Source: Stenotrophomonas maltophilia (GTDB lineage Bacteria > Pseudomonadota > Gammaproteobacteria > Xanthomonadales > Xanthomonadaceae). Taken from it: 64,000 bases of DNA. The notes under the pieces are model-generated. The model was not told where the DNA came from, made no database searches, and saw only the letters and a program-made list of their open reading frames with translations. Shown piece after piece: positions 46,188 through 54,217 of this stretch (position 1 is the first letter of the stretch; each line of letters begins with the position of its first letter). The position numbers and the translations under genes were made by a program. The stretch is taken from NCBI RefSeq assembly GCF_001676385.1, contig NZ_LYVJ01000003.1, forward strand, positions 62,001 to 126,000, written 5' to 3'.

Positions 46188-46247
46188 GTAGAGTCGAGCC
46201 CTGCTCGACTGCTTTTGCCGGATGCAGTCGAGCATGGCTCGACTCTA
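46188..46247. repeat. Inverted pair of GTAG-headed REP elements (TCGAGCCCTGCTCGA stem)
   Basis: GTAGAGTCGAGCCCTGCTCG begins at 46188 and its inverse ends at 46247, with a short TTTTGCC spacer. It follows the FAD oxidoreductase gene. Confidence 0.88.
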
Positions 46248-46340
46248 CGGGGCGCCGACAGGCATCATTCAAGCAACCCCTGCTAGCGTCGGCCTGTACC
46301 GCCGCGTGTTGCGTGGCCACCTGCCTGCTGGAGCGCCGTG

Positions 46341-46823
46341 ATGATCCGCCCCCTGACCCTGCTGCTGTGCCTGGCCCTGCCGGGAACCGTGCTGGCCCAG
46401 TCCGCCGCGGGTGCCACCGCACCGCAGGCGACCGGCCTGGACCTGACGCTGCCGCAGGCGCCGATGCGCTACCTCAACGACCCGGCCCTGCAGCAGGACC
46501 CTCCCGGCACCTATTACGGTGACAAGAGCGGCCCGCGCGTGCACGACGACGCCAGGATTGCCGACGTGACCGATGACAAGGTCAAGGTGTCAGGCAGCTT
46601 CACCACCGGCATCGGCTACTCGAAGAACGGTGGCAACAGCCATTACAACGCGGCCACGTTGAACCTGAGCAAGAACTACACCACCGATGAGGGCAAGACC
46701 CACGGGGTCAACGTCAACATCCATGTGAGCGAAGGCAAGGGCCCGGGCTTCTTCGGCCCGTACGGCGGCTATTACGGCCGCGGCCCGGGCTATTGGGACT
46801 ACCCGCCGCCGTACGGCTGGTAA
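46341..46823 (+). CDS. Secreted hypothetical protein with Gly/Tyr-rich tail
   Basis: The 160-residue protein has a cleavable signal (MIRPLTLLLCLALPGTVLAQ). The mature region holds KVKVSGSFTTGIGYSKNGGNSHYNAATLNLSKNYTTDEGKTHGVNVNIHVSEGKG, a repeating Ser/Thr/Asn-rich beta pattern, and ends in a short Gly/Tyr/Pro-rich tail (GPYGGYYGRGPGYWDYPPPYGW). No family is recognised. ATG 46341 has GGAG seven bases upstream. It may be periplasmic or surface-exposed. A REP pair follows the stop by about 9 nt. Confidence 0.7.
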   Translation: MIRPLTLLLCLALPGTVLAQSAAGATAPQATGLDLTLPQAPMRYLNDPALQQDPPGTYYGDKSGPRVHDDARIADVTDDKVKVSGSFTTGIGYSKNGGNSHYNAATLNLSKNYTTDEGKTHGVNVNIHVSEGKGPGFFGPYGGYYGRGPGYWDYPPPYGW

Positions 46824-46832
46824 GCCAGCCCT

Positions 46833-46894
46833 GTAGAGCCGAGCCCATGCTCGGCTACGGTTGGCCGCAAAGCCGAGCATGGGCTCGGCTCTAC
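46833..46894. repeat. Inverted pair of GTAG-headed REP elements (CCGAGCCCATGCTCGG stem)
   Basis: GTAGAGCCGAGCCCATGCTC begins at 46833 and its inverse ends at 46894, joined by TACGGTTGGCCGCAAAG. It lies between the secreted protein gene and a convergent PepSY gene. Confidence 0.9.
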
Positions 46895-46905
46895 AGAGGC
46901 CAACG

Positions 46906-47340
46906 TCAATCCAGCCAGCCCTCGCGCTCGCTGTGCAGGATGCGGCCGTCATAACCGCTCAGGCGCACCTCCACCTTCTGGTTGCGTGCATTGCGGGCTT
47001 CCAGCGACCACGTCGCGCCGTCACGTTCCAGCGAATGGATCTCACGCAGGCCATGGGCCTGCGCCCGTGCAAGCACCTGCTCGGCGGCCAGCAGCGCGCG
47101 GCCGCTGTGCTCATCGAAGATCTCGCCGGTCTTCGGATCCACGTAGACCTCGCTGAAGCGGCCATCGGCGCGGCTCACGTCGGCCTCCCACAGGCCGTCA
47201 TCGCGTTCGATCTCGTGGATCTGGGTGTAACCGGCCTTGCGCAGGGTCTGTTCGACCTGGGCCATGCCCAGCGGTGCCGCCTGTACCGCCGGCGCGATGG
47301 CCAGCAGGGCGACAGTGGCGAGGATGAGCGACTTCAACAT
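46906..47340 (-). CDS. PepSY-domain periplasmic protein (two repeats)
   Basis: The 144-residue protein has a signal peptide (MLKSLILATVALLAIAPAVQA) and two PepSY-like units: AQVEQTLRKAGYTQIHEIERDDGLWEADVSRADGRFSEVYVDPKTGEIF and the second with HGLREIHSLERDGATWSLEARNARNQKVEVRLSGYDGRIL. PepSY modules are thought to inhibit peptidases or bind in the periplasm. It is divergent from the PepSY-phoPQ genes and shares their putative PhoP sites, so it may be a regulon member. Confidence 0.87.
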   Translation of the reverse strand: MLKSLILATVALLAIAPAVQAAPLGMAQVEQTLRKAGYTQIHEIERDDGLWEADVSRADGRFSEVYVDPKTGEIFDEHSGRALLAAEQVLARAQAHGLREIHSLERDGATWSLEARNARNQKVEVRLSGYDGRILHSEREGWLD

Positions 47341-47401
47341 GGGGGTTCTCCTGATCGTGTTCGTGGCCGGACCATCCCGGCAACGCCACGATGCACCCCG
47401 T

Positions 47402-47442
47402 GGTTAACAACGCCTTAGCCGGCACTGTTAGCCGGCTGTTAG
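47402..47442 (+). promoter_or_regulatory. Candidate PhoP-box-type direct repeats
   Basis: TGTTAG at 47426-47431 and again at 47437-47442 are separated by five bases (CCGGC), the 6-5-6 layout of the enterobacterial PhoP box (TGTTTA-N5-TGTTTA). A weaker pair, GGTTAA (47402) and CCTTAG (47413), also has an 11-bp spacing. The stronger pair lies 51 nt upstream of the first gene of the phoPQ operon. Autoregulation is inferred; no footprint is known. Confidence 0.45.
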
Positions 47443-47493
47443 TCACCGCCGGCACACTCACGCCTGTTCCCACCGTCCTCCCTGCGCCCCCGC

Positions 47494-47784
47494 ATGCTCT
47501 CCACCCTGCCCCTGCTGCTGGCCCTGGCCAACGCCCCGATCGCCGCCGCGCCCGTACAGGACCCGGCGCAGCAGGTCGCGCGCCGCGCCGTGCAGCAGGG
47601 CCGCTACGTGCCATTGGAAAGCGTGGTGCGCGATGCACTCAAGCGCTACCCGGGCCAGCTGCTGGAAGTGGAGCTGGACGACGGCGTCTACGAAGTGGAG
47701 ATCCTGCGCGGCGACGGCGTGGTGGTGGAGCTGGACTATGATGCGCGCAGCGGAAAGCTGCTGAAGACGGAGCTCGACGACTGA
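47494..47784 (+). CDS. Small PepSY-domain periplasmic protein in front of phoPQ
   Basis: The 96-residue protein begins with a signal peptide (MLSTLPLLLALANAPIAAA) and a single PepSY-type unit (YVPLESVVRDALKRYPGQLLEVELDDGVYEVEILRGDGVVVELDYDARSGKLLKTELDD). The ATG at 47494 has weak upstream purines. Its TGA overlaps the PhoP-like ATG (TGATG), so the three genes form one operon. It may sense or modulate envelope signals for the kinase; that is inference. Confidence 0.85.
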   Translation: MLSTLPLLLALANAPIAAAPVQDPAQQVARRAVQQGRYVPLESVVRDALKRYPGQLLEVELDDGVYEVEILRGDGVVVELDYDARSGKLLKTELDD

Positions 47785-48443
47785 TGCGCATCCTGTTGGC
47801 CGAAGACGATGCCGCACTGGCGCAGCGCCTGGTGCCCCTGCTGGAACAGGCCGGCTATGTGGTGGAGTTGGTTGCCGATGGTCGCCAGGCCGAGGAGATC
47901 GGCCAGATCGAAGACCTGCAGGCGGCCATCGTCGACCTGGGCCTGCCCGGGCTGGACGGACTGAGCGTGATCGAGCGCTGGCGCGGCAATGGCCGCAGCT
48001 TTCCGGTGCTGGTGCTGACCGCACGCGGGCGCTGGCACGACAAGCTGGCCGGCTTCGACGCCGGGGCCGACGATTACCTCACCAAGCCGTTCCAGGCCGA
48101 CGAACTGGTGCTGCGCCTGCGCGCCCTGATCCGCCGCAGCCATGGCCACGCCAGCCCGCGCCTGCACTGCGGTCCGCTGCAACTGGACGTCAACGCAGCC
48201 CGTTTCGAGCTGGATGGGCAACCGCTGTCGCTCAGTCCGCAGGAGTTCCGCCTGCTCAGCTACTTCATCCACCACAGCGGGCAGGTGATCGGCCGAGACC
48301 GGCTGGGTGAACAGGTATTCGACGGTGGCCATGACCCGGACTCCAACGCACTGGACGTGTTGCTGGGCCGGGTGCGCCGCAAGCTCGGCATCGAGCTGAT
48401 CCAGACCGTGCGCGGCCAGGGCTGGCGGTTGGCCGCGCCATGA
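47784..48443 (+). CDS. phoP: PhoP-like response regulator (OmpR family)
   Basis: The 219-residue protein has a receiver domain with the acidic pocket (LAEDDAALAQRL) and the phosphorylated Asp in AAIVDLGLPGLDGLSVIERWR, plus VLVLTARGRWHDKLAGFDAGADDYLTKPF (conserved Thr and Lys). An OmpR-type winged helix follows (LSPQEFRLLSYFIHHSGQVIGRDRLGEQVF...LDVLLGRVRRKLGIELIQTVRGQGWRL). Residue similarity to E. coli PhoP is strong around IVDLGLPxxDGLSxIxRWR. It lies between the PepSY gene and the kinase gene. Confidence 0.93.
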   Translation: MRILLAEDDAALAQRLVPLLEQAGYVVELVADGRQAEEIGQIEDLQAAIVDLGLPGLDGLSVIERWRGNGRSFPVLVLTARGRWHDKLAGFDAGADDYLTKPFQADELVLRLRALIRRSHGHASPRLHCGPLQLDVNAARFELDGQPLSLSPQEFRLLSYFIHHSGQVIGRDRLGEQVFDGGHDPDSNALDVLLGRVRRKLGIELIQTVRGQGWRLAAP

Positions 48444-49765
48444 AGTGGCAACCCTCACTGCGGCGGCGCCTGCTGCTGGCCGGTGGCGTCGGCCTGCTGC
48501 TGGTCTCGCTGCTGGCCAGTGCCCTGCTCGGCGAGCTGTTCAAGCGCAGCGCGCGTGACCGCCTCGACCACGAACTGCAGCAGGACATGCTGACCCTGGT
48601 CGCGCAGATGGAAATGGGCACCGACGGCCAGCTGCTGCTGCGCCAGGAACCGAACGACGCCCGCTTCCAGCGCGTGTTCTCCGGCGCCTATTGGCAGATC
48701 GCCGCTGCCGATGGCCGCGTGCTGCTGCAGTCGCGCTCGCTGTGGGATGAAACCCTGCCAGTCACCGGTGCCGCGCCGGCCACGCGCAACCTGGCCGGGC
48801 CGCTGCAGCAATCCCTCCGCGCGCGCGTGCAGCAGGTGCGCCTGCCACGCGCCAGTGAGCCGTTCGTGGCCGTGGTTGCCACCGACCGCAGCGCGCTGGA
48901 TGCGGATGTTGCCGCGTTCCGCAAGCGCACCGCCATCGCCCTGGGTGTACTGGTCGCGGCGTGGCTGGCGGTGCTGGCCAGCCAGGTGCAGTTCGGACTG
49001 CGCCCGCTGCATCGCCTGGGTGCGCAGCTGGAACGAGTGCGGCGTGGCGACGCGCAGCGCATCCAGACGCAGGAACTGGGCGCGGAAGTCGCGCCGCTGG
49101 GTGAAGAACTCAACGCGCTGCTGGACCACCAGCAGCGCATGGTCGCGCGGGCGCGCACCAGCGCGCAGGATCTGGCCCATGCGCTCAAGACCCCATTGAG
49201 CGTGCTGTCCACCGAGGTCGACGGCGACGGCGTGGACTGGAGGTCCACCGTGCGCGAGCAGAGCGCACGCATGCAGGCCAGCGTCGATCGCTACCTGGCC
49301 GCAGGGCTGGCCGCCGACCATCGCCAGCGCACCCACGTCGCGGTGGTCGCGCAGGCAATGTGCCGGTTGATGGCACGCGTGCATGGCGAACGTGGCATCA
49401 CGTTCACGGCGGCGAACATTGATCCTGCGCTGCAGTTCGCCGGTGCCCGTGCGGACCTGGAGGAGATGCTGGGCAACCTGCTGGACAACGCCGGGCGCTG
49501 GGCCCGGCAGCAGGTCACGGTCGAAGCAGGCATCAGCGACGGCCGGCTGCGCATCGAGGTTCGCGACGACGGACCCGGGCTGGCTGCAGACGCCCTGGAA
49601 CGGGTCACCCAGCGCGGTGTGCGACTGGATGAGCGCGAGGGCAGCAGTGGACTGGGGCTGGCGATCGTGGGCGATATCGCCGCCAGTTATGGCGGGCGCG
49701 TGGCGCTGGAGAATGCGCAGCCGGGCCTGCGCGCGACGGTGTGGTTGCCCACCGCGTCGCGGTAG
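48440..49765 (+). CDS. phoQ: PhoQ-like sensor histidine kinase
   Basis: The 441-residue kinase has an N-terminal membrane helix (LLLAGGVGLLLVSLLASALLG), a periplasmic sensor region (about 35-160), a second helix near 170-190 (TAIALGVLVAAWLAVLASQVQFGL) and a HAMP-like linker. The H-box reads DLAHALKTPLSVLSTEV, as in PhoQ rather than the classical HExxxP. The ATPase part shows EMLGNLLDNAGRWA, RDDGPGL and SGLGLAIVGDIAASYGG. It overlaps phoP by four bases. Its stop, TAG, is the TAG of a REP element. Confidence 0.92.
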   Translation: MKWQPSLRRRLLLAGGVGLLLVSLLASALLGELFKRSARDRLDHELQQDMLTLVAQMEMGTDGQLLLRQEPNDARFQRVFSGAYWQIAAADGRVLLQSRSLWDETLPVTGAAPATRNLAGPLQQSLRARVQQVRLPRASEPFVAVVATDRSALDADVAAFRKRTAIALGVLVAAWLAVLASQVQFGLRPLHRLGAQLERVRRGDAQRIQTQELGAEVAPLGEELNALLDHQQRMVARARTSAQDLAHALKTPLSVLSTEVDGDGVDWRSTVREQSARMQASVDRYLAAGLAADHRQRTHVAVVAQAMCRLMARVHGERGITFTAANIDPALQFAGARADLEEMLGNLLDNAGRWARQQVTVEAGISDGRLRIEVRDDGPGLAADALERVTQRGVRLDEREGSSGLGLAIVGDIAASYGGRVALENAQPGLRATVWLPTASR

Positions 49766-49823
49766 AGCCGAGCCCATGCTCGGCTAGGGTTGGCCGCAAA
49801 GCCGAGCGTGGGCTCGGCTCTGC
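49762..49823. repeat. Inverted pair of REP elements (CCGAGCCCATGCTCGG stem)
   Basis: GTAGAGCCGAGCCCATGCTC begins at 49762 inside the kinase stop codon. The inverse unit ends in GGCTCGGCTCTGC near 49823; its tail differs from the CTAC consensus, so the element has decayed at that end. Confidence 0.85.
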
Positions 49824-49890
49824 AACAGGTGCCCGAGCAACGGAGGCTCCCGCAGAACCGGGCCCGCGCTCAGCTCGGTCCGCCACCCGA

Positions 49891-50211
49891 TCAGCGGTGG
49901 TGCATCCACCAGCAATCAATCGCGTCCAGCACGATGTGGATGATCAGCCCGATGCCCACCAGCCGCGTTTTCTTCGGCACGCACAGACCTGCATACACCG
50001 CAATCGCCGGTGCAGTGTGCAACGGATGGAAACCGATGCTGCAGCGGTTCGGTGCGTAGATCGGATCGGCCAGCAGATGATCCAGGTCGATGATCCAGCC
50101 CAGCAGCATCAGCAGCCAGGCCGAGGCGAAGCGCTTGCGCCAGAACAGCCATGCCAGCAGGGCTGGCACGGCGGCATGCAGGAACAGGTGGAAGATCGCG
50201 CGCGCGCTCAT
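49891..50211 (-). CDS. Small DUF6122-like membrane protein
   Basis: The 106-residue protein (MSARAIFHLFLHAAVPALLAWLFWRKRFASAWLLMLLGWIIDLDHLLADPIYAPNRCSIGFHPLHTAPAIAVYAGL) has several hydrophobic segments and His/Asp-rich loops (DLDHLLADPIY, HPLHT, HIVLDAIDCWWMHH), typical of the DUF6122 family of membrane proteins with a possible metal site. The ATG at 50211 is preferred over a TTG at 50217. It lies downstream of speA on the same strand. Confidence 0.8.
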   Translation of the reverse strand: MSARAIFHLFLHAAVPALLAWLFWRKRFASAWLLMLLGWIIDLDHLLADPIYAPNRCSIGFHPLHTAPAIAVYAGLCVPKKTRLVGIGLIIHIVLDAIDCWWMHHR

Positions 50212-50248
50212 TGGCAACGGTAGCGCCGGGCAGGCCCGGCGCCGCCGG

Positions 50249-52138
50249 TCAGGCCAGCGGTTCGTCGGACAGGTAGGTGTAACCGGTCAGGCCGGCTTCC
50301 AGCGCGTCCGACAGTTCCTGCGCGCGTTCCGGCGGCAGCTGCGCCGCGGCCACGCGCTGCGCATAGGTGGCACGCAGTTCGTCCAGGCGATAGCCCACGT
50401 AATCCAGCATCACGTCGGTGGTGTCGCCGCGGCGCTGCTGGGTGATGGCATAGCCATCGGCGTCGGCCAGCACTTCAACCGCGTCGGTATCGCCGAACAG
50501 GTTGTGGATGTCGCCCAGGATTTCCTGGTAGGCACCGACCATGAAGAAGCCGATGCGGTAACTCTCGCCCGGATTCATCCTGTGCAGCGGCAGCGAACTG
50601 TCCAGGCTCTCGTTCTCGACATAGGTCTCCACCATGCCGTCGGAGTCGCAGGTCATGTCGGCGATGATGCCGCGGCGGTCGGGAACCTCGTCCAGGCGCT
50701 CGATCGGCACGATCGGGAACACCTGGTCGATCGCCCACACGTCCGGGATCGATTCGAACACGCTGAAGTTGACGAAGTACTTGTCGACCAGGCGCTCGTT
50801 CAGTTCGTCCAGCACCGGGCGGTGGCTCTTCTCGTCGTAGCTCAGGCGCGCACGCACGCCGTGGGCGATGGCGTAGAACAGGTCGTCGATGCGCGCACGC
50901 TGCGGCAGGTCGATCTGGCCCAGCGCGTAGCTGGCCAGGCCTTCGGCATGGAAATGCTGCGCCTCCTGGAACAGTTCCACCGCCGGGCGCACGTCCAGCT
51001 CGTCGTGGATCTCGCGCAGGTGGCGGATCGCTGCCGGCTCGTCGTCGTGCTGGTCCGGCACGCGGCCTTCCTGCGCTTCTTCCACTTCCGACACATTGGC
51101 GATCAGCACCGCGTGGTGCGCGGTCATTGCGCGGCCGCACTCGGTCACGATGCGCGGCGGGGTCAGGCCGAACTCTTCGCAGGCATTGGCCAGCGGCTGC
51201 ACGATGTTGCTGGCGTAGGAATGCAGGCCGTAGTTGATCGAGCAGAAGCTGCGCGAACGGGTGCCTTCATAGTCCACGCCCAGGCCACCGCCCACGTCGA
51301 CGTGGGTGATCTTCGCGCCCAGGCGCGACAGCTCCACGAAGTAGCGGGTGGCTTCGCGCATGCCGTTGGCGATGTCGCGCACGTTGGAGATCTGCGAGCC
51401 CATGTGGAAGTGCAGCAGGTTCAGGCAGTCGGCGTACTCGGTGTCACGCAGCGACTTCCACAGGTCCAGCAGCTGGCGCGGCGACAGGCCGAACTTGGCC
51501 TTGTCGCCACCGCTGTTCTGCCACTTGCCGGCACCCAGTGAGGCCAAGCGCATGCGCACGCCCAGGCCCGGCTTCACGTCCAGCGCCCTGGACTCTTCCA
51601 GCACCAGCTTCAGCTCGGACGGCTTCTCGATGACGATGAAGGTCTGCAGGCCCAGCTTGCGGCCGATCAGGGCCAAGCGGATGTACTCGCGGTCCTTGTA
51701 ACCGTTGCAGACGATCAGGCCGCCCGGGCGCGACAGCGCCAGCACGGCCATCAGCTCGGGCTTGCTGCCCGCTTCCAGGCCGAAGCCCTCGCCGTGGTGG
51801 CTGGCCAGGGTGCCGGCCACGCCGCGGGTCTGGTTGACCTTGATCGGGTACACCGCGGTATAGCCACCGCTGTACTCCCAGTCCTGCTGGGCCTGGGCGA
51901 AGGCCGCCTGCAGCTTGCCCAGGCGCTGGCCGAGGATGTCCGGGAAGCGCACCAGCAGCGGCAGCTTGGCCCCGGCCGCGCGCGCCGCGTCCACCACCTT
52001 GGGCAGCGATACCACCGGGCCGTCCGCCCCGGTCGGTCTCACCACCATGTGCCCGGCCTGATCCACGTCGAAGTAACCGTCCGCCCAATGCGGGATCGAG
52101 TAGGTCTTGCGGGCTTGGTCGAGGGACCAATCGGTCAT
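50249..52138 (-). CDS. speA: Biosynthetic arginine decarboxylase
   Basis: SpeA converts arginine to agmatine using pyridoxal phosphate, the first step toward putrescine in this route. The 629-residue length is normal. The PLP-binding lysine lies in GGYTAVYPIKVNQTRGV (YPIKVNQ, near residue 95). Other signatures are FGLEAGSKPELMAVLAL, FHMGSQISNVRDIANGM, DVGGGLGVDYEGTRS, CGRAMTAHHAVL and the C-terminal CDSDGMVETYVENES with FFMVGAYQEILGDIHNLFGDTDAV. It is divergent from speE; the start at 52138 is used because the upstream extension lies in the shared promoter region. Confidence 0.96.
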   Translation of the reverse strand: MTDWSLDQARKTYSIPHWADGYFDVDQAGHMVVRPTGADGPVVSLPKVVDAARAAGAKLPLLVRFPDILGQRLGKLQAAFAQAQQDWEYSGGYTAVYPIKVNQTRGVAGTLASHHGEGFGLEAGSKPELMAVLALSRPGGLIVCNGYKDREYIRLALIGRKLGLQTFIVIEKPSELKLVLEESRALDVKPGLGVRMRLASLGAGKWQNSGGDKAKFGLSPRQLLDLWKSLRDTEYADCLNLLHFHMGSQISNVRDIANGMREATRYFVELSRLGAKITHVDVGGGLGVDYEGTRSRSFCSINYGLHSYASNIVQPLANACEEFGLTPPRIVTECGRAMTAHHAVLIANVSEVEEAQEGRVPDQHDDEPAAIRHLREIHDELDVRPAVELFQEAQHFHAEGLASYALGQIDLPQRARIDDLFYAIAHGVRARLSYDEKSHRPVLDELNERLVDKYFVNFSVFESIPDVWAIDQVFPIVPIERLDEVPDRRGIIADMTCDSDGMVETYVENESLDSSLPLHRMNPGESYRIGFFMVGAYQEILGDIHNLFGDTDAVEVLADADGYAITQQRRGDTTDVMLDYVGYRLDELRATYAQRVAAAQLPPERAQELSDALEAGLTGYTYLSDEPLA

Positions 52139-52170
52139 TTCAGTCGGCCTTGTTGGCAATAAAAGGGGGG

Positions 52171-52210
52171 GCATGATAACGCCTATATGCCCACAGGTTC
52201 GTTATCATGC
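52171..52210. promoter_or_regulatory. Perfect 11-bp inverted repeat between speA and speE
   Basis: GCATGATAACG (52171-52181) and CGTTATCATGC (52200-52210) are exact reverse complements with an 18-bp spacer; half-site centres are 29 bp apart. Each half contains TATCAT on the strand reading away from the other, so it may provide symmetrical -10 elements for both genes, or be a shared operator. It lies 33 nt from speA and 120 nt from speE. Confidence 0.55.
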
Positions 52211-52329
52211 GCGCCCGCGCCCGTGACAGGTTCCAACCTGAACGGGCCGATCCGTCCGGATGTGGCATCTGTGCCACGCGGCCCCGCCCGCCAGCCCGGC
52301 TCCACCCCTCCGAACAGGACTGTTTTCCC

Positions 52330-53184
52330 ATGACTGACAGCAACAACTGGTACATCGAGCATTTCGAGCGCACCGGCTCGGCCATTGGCTACCGCATCAC
52401 CGGCAAGCTGGACGAGGTGCAGTCGCCGTTCCAGAAGATCGAGATCTTCCAGACCACCGACTGGGGCAACCTGATGACCATCGACGGGGCCATCATGCTG
52501 ACCAGCAAGGACAACTTCTTCTACCACGAGATGATCAGCCACCCGGTGCTGTTCACCCACGCCGCGCCCAAGCGCGTGGTGATCATCGGTGGCGGCGACT
52601 GCGGCACCCTGCGCGAAGTGCTCAAGCACACCGGCGTGGAGAGCGTGACCCAGTGCGATATCGACGAGCAGGTCACGGTGATGGCGCGCAAGCACTTCCC
52701 GGAACTGTGCGATTCCAACGACGACCCGCGCGCCGAGCTGCTGTTCGACGACGGCGTGGCCTACATGGCCAACTGCCCGGCCGGCAGCGTGGACGTGGTG
52801 ATCGTCGATTCGACCGACCCGGTCGGCCCGGGTGAAGGCCTGTTCAACAAGGCCTTCTACGAAAGCTGCTTCAAGGCCTTGAAGGACGACGGCATCCTGG
52901 TGCAGCAGTCCGAGTCGCCGCTGATGCAGCTGGAACTGATCAACGAAATGCGCGCCGAGATGGGCAAGGCCGGCTTCGGTTCGTTCAAGACCCTGCCGTT
53001 CCCGCAGCCGTGCTACCCCACCGGCTGGTGGAGCGTGACCCTGGCGCGCAAGGGCGACAGCAGCTTCGATTTCCGCCAGGCCGACTCGGCCGCCAAGACC
53101 TTCAACACCCTGTACTACACCGCCGCGCTGCACACCGGCGTGCTGGTGACCCCGCCGTTCGTACAGGCGGCATTGAAGGGTTGA
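52330..53184 (+). CDS. speE: Spermidine synthase (polyamine aminopropyltransferase)
   Basis: SpeE transfers an aminopropyl group from decarboxylated S-adenosylmethionine to putrescine. The 284-residue protein shows QKIEIFQTTDWGNLMTIDGAIMLTSKDNFFYHEMISHPVLFTH, the dcAdoMet-binding VVIIGGGDCGTLREVLKHTGVESVTQCDIDEQVTVMARKHFPE, and the catalytic VIVDSTDPVGPGEGLFNKAFYESCFKALKDDGILVQQSESP (first Asp and DPVGP loop). Adjacent divergent speA supplies upstream intermediates, although speB/speC and speD are not in the window. A terminator follows. Confidence 0.96.
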   Translation: MTDSNNWYIEHFERTGSAIGYRITGKLDEVQSPFQKIEIFQTTDWGNLMTIDGAIMLTSKDNFFYHEMISHPVLFTHAAPKRVVIIGGGDCGTLREVLKHTGVESVTQCDIDEQVTVMARKHFPELCDSNDDPRAELLFDDGVAYMANCPAGSVDVVIVDSTDPVGPGEGLFNKAFYESCFKALKDDGILVQQSESPLMQLELINEMRAEMGKAGFGSFKTLPFPQPCYPTGWWSVTLARKGDSSFDFRQADSAAKTFNTLYYTAALHTGVLVTPPFVQAALKG

Positions 53185-53192
53185 TCCAAACA

Positions 53193-53222
53193 AAAACCCG
53201 CGCTGGCGACAGCGCGGGTTTT
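53193..53222 (+). terminator. Rho-independent terminator after speE
   Basis: A 12-bp stem (AAAACCCGCGCT and its complement) with a GGCGAC loop ends in TTTT. It lies 9 nt after the speE stop. Confidence 0.85.
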
Positions 53223-53231
53223 CTGCTTTCT

Positions 53232-53306
53232 GTAGAGCCGAGCCCACGCTCGGCTGCTCTTCGGACAGGTTGCGGTAAACCCAGCCGAGCATGGGCTCGG
53301 CTCTAC
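53232..53306. repeat. Inverted pair of REP elements (CCGAGCCCACGCTCGG/CATGCTCGG stems)
   Basis: GTAGAGCCGAGCCCACGCTC begins at 53232 and the inverse ends at 53306. The stems are the same family as at 46833 but differ at one base, which suggests independent copies. It lies between speE and the convergent lpxO-like gene. Confidence 0.9.
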
Positions 53307-53308
53307 AG

Positions 53309-54217
53309 TCAAAGCGCCCAGATGCCCGCAATCACCGCCACCACCAGGCCCCACTTGATCAGCTGGTAGGCCACCACGCTGCGCTCGCGCAGCGCCTTGG
53401 CCTTCAGGCGCACCTTGTACAGGCCGCCGAACGCCTTGTTGACGCCACCGGTCGGGTCTCCCGGCAGGTTCGGCGAAGCACCACCGGCCAGCAGCGTGGC
53501 GGCCACCGCGCGGTTGAACAGCCCCGGCAGCCCGAAGCGCAGCGGGCGGGCGATATCGCAGAAGAGGATGACGCGGTCCTGCTGCGTCTCGTTGTGCGCA
53601 TGGTGGATGTAGGTCTCGTCGAACATCATCCACTCGCCGTCACGCCAGCTCTTCTTGATGCCGTCCACTTCGATGTAGCAGGCATCGTCGTTGGGCGTGG
53701 CCAGGCCCAGGTGCAGGCGCAGCGAACCGGCGAACGGATCACGGTGCGGGCGCAGCTCGCTGCCCGGCGGCAGCTGCGCGAACATCGCCGCACGCACATC
53801 GGGGATCGACTCGATCAGCGCCGTGGTCTTCGGGCACAGCGTCTTCGCCGACGGGTGCGACGGGCCGTACCACTTCAGGTAGAAGCGCTTCCAGCCACGG
53901 CGGAAGAACGAATTGAAGCCGGCGTCGTTGAACGTGCTGGAGGCAGCGATCTTCTGTGCGTCGCGCAGCGCCAGCGCCTCGTCGCGGATCATCTGCCAGT
54001 TCTGGCGCAGCGGCTCCAGCTGCGGGAATTCCTTGCCCGGGTCCAGGAACGGCGTGGTCGGCACCTTGGAGAACAGGTACATGACCACGTTGATCGGGGC
54101 CATGAAACTGGAATGGTCCAGCAGCTGGCGCGACCAGCGCGCGCGGACCTTGCCACGGAAGTGGATGTACAGCACGCAGGCCACGAACAGGGCTGCCAGG
54201 ACAATCTTGATGATCAA
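53309..54217 (-). CDS. lpxO: LpxO-like lipid A hydroxylase (aspartyl/asparaginyl beta-hydroxylase family)
   Basis: LpxO adds a 2-hydroxyl group to a lipid A acyl chain, using Fe(II) and 2-oxoglutarate. The 302-residue protein has an N-terminal membrane helix (MIIKIVLAALFVACVLYIHFRG), a catalytic region with ELRPHRDPFAGSLRLHLGLATPNDDACYIEVDGI (HRD, iron-ligand His and Asp region) and DETYIHHAHNETQQDRVILFCDIARPL (second His and Arg), and a C-terminal membrane segment (YQLIKWGLVVAVIAGIWAL). It is opposite an LPS-kinase-like gene; both suggest envelope modification. LpxO identity is inferred from layout and length. Confidence 0.87.
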   Translation of the reverse strand: MIIKIVLAALFVACVLYIHFRGKVRARWSRQLLDHSSFMAPINVVMYLFSKVPTTPFLDPGKEFPQLEPLRQNWQMIRDEALALRDAQKIAASSTFNDAGFNSFFRRGWKRFYLKWYGPSHPSAKTLCPKTTALIESIPDVRAAMFAQLPPGSELRPHRDPFAGSLRLHLGLATPNDDACYIEVDGIKKSWRDGEWMMFDETYIHHAHNETQQDRVILFCDIARPLRFGLPGLFNRAVAATLLAGGASPNLPGDPTGGVNKAFGGLYKVRLKAKALRERSVVAYQLIKWGLVVAVIAGIWAL

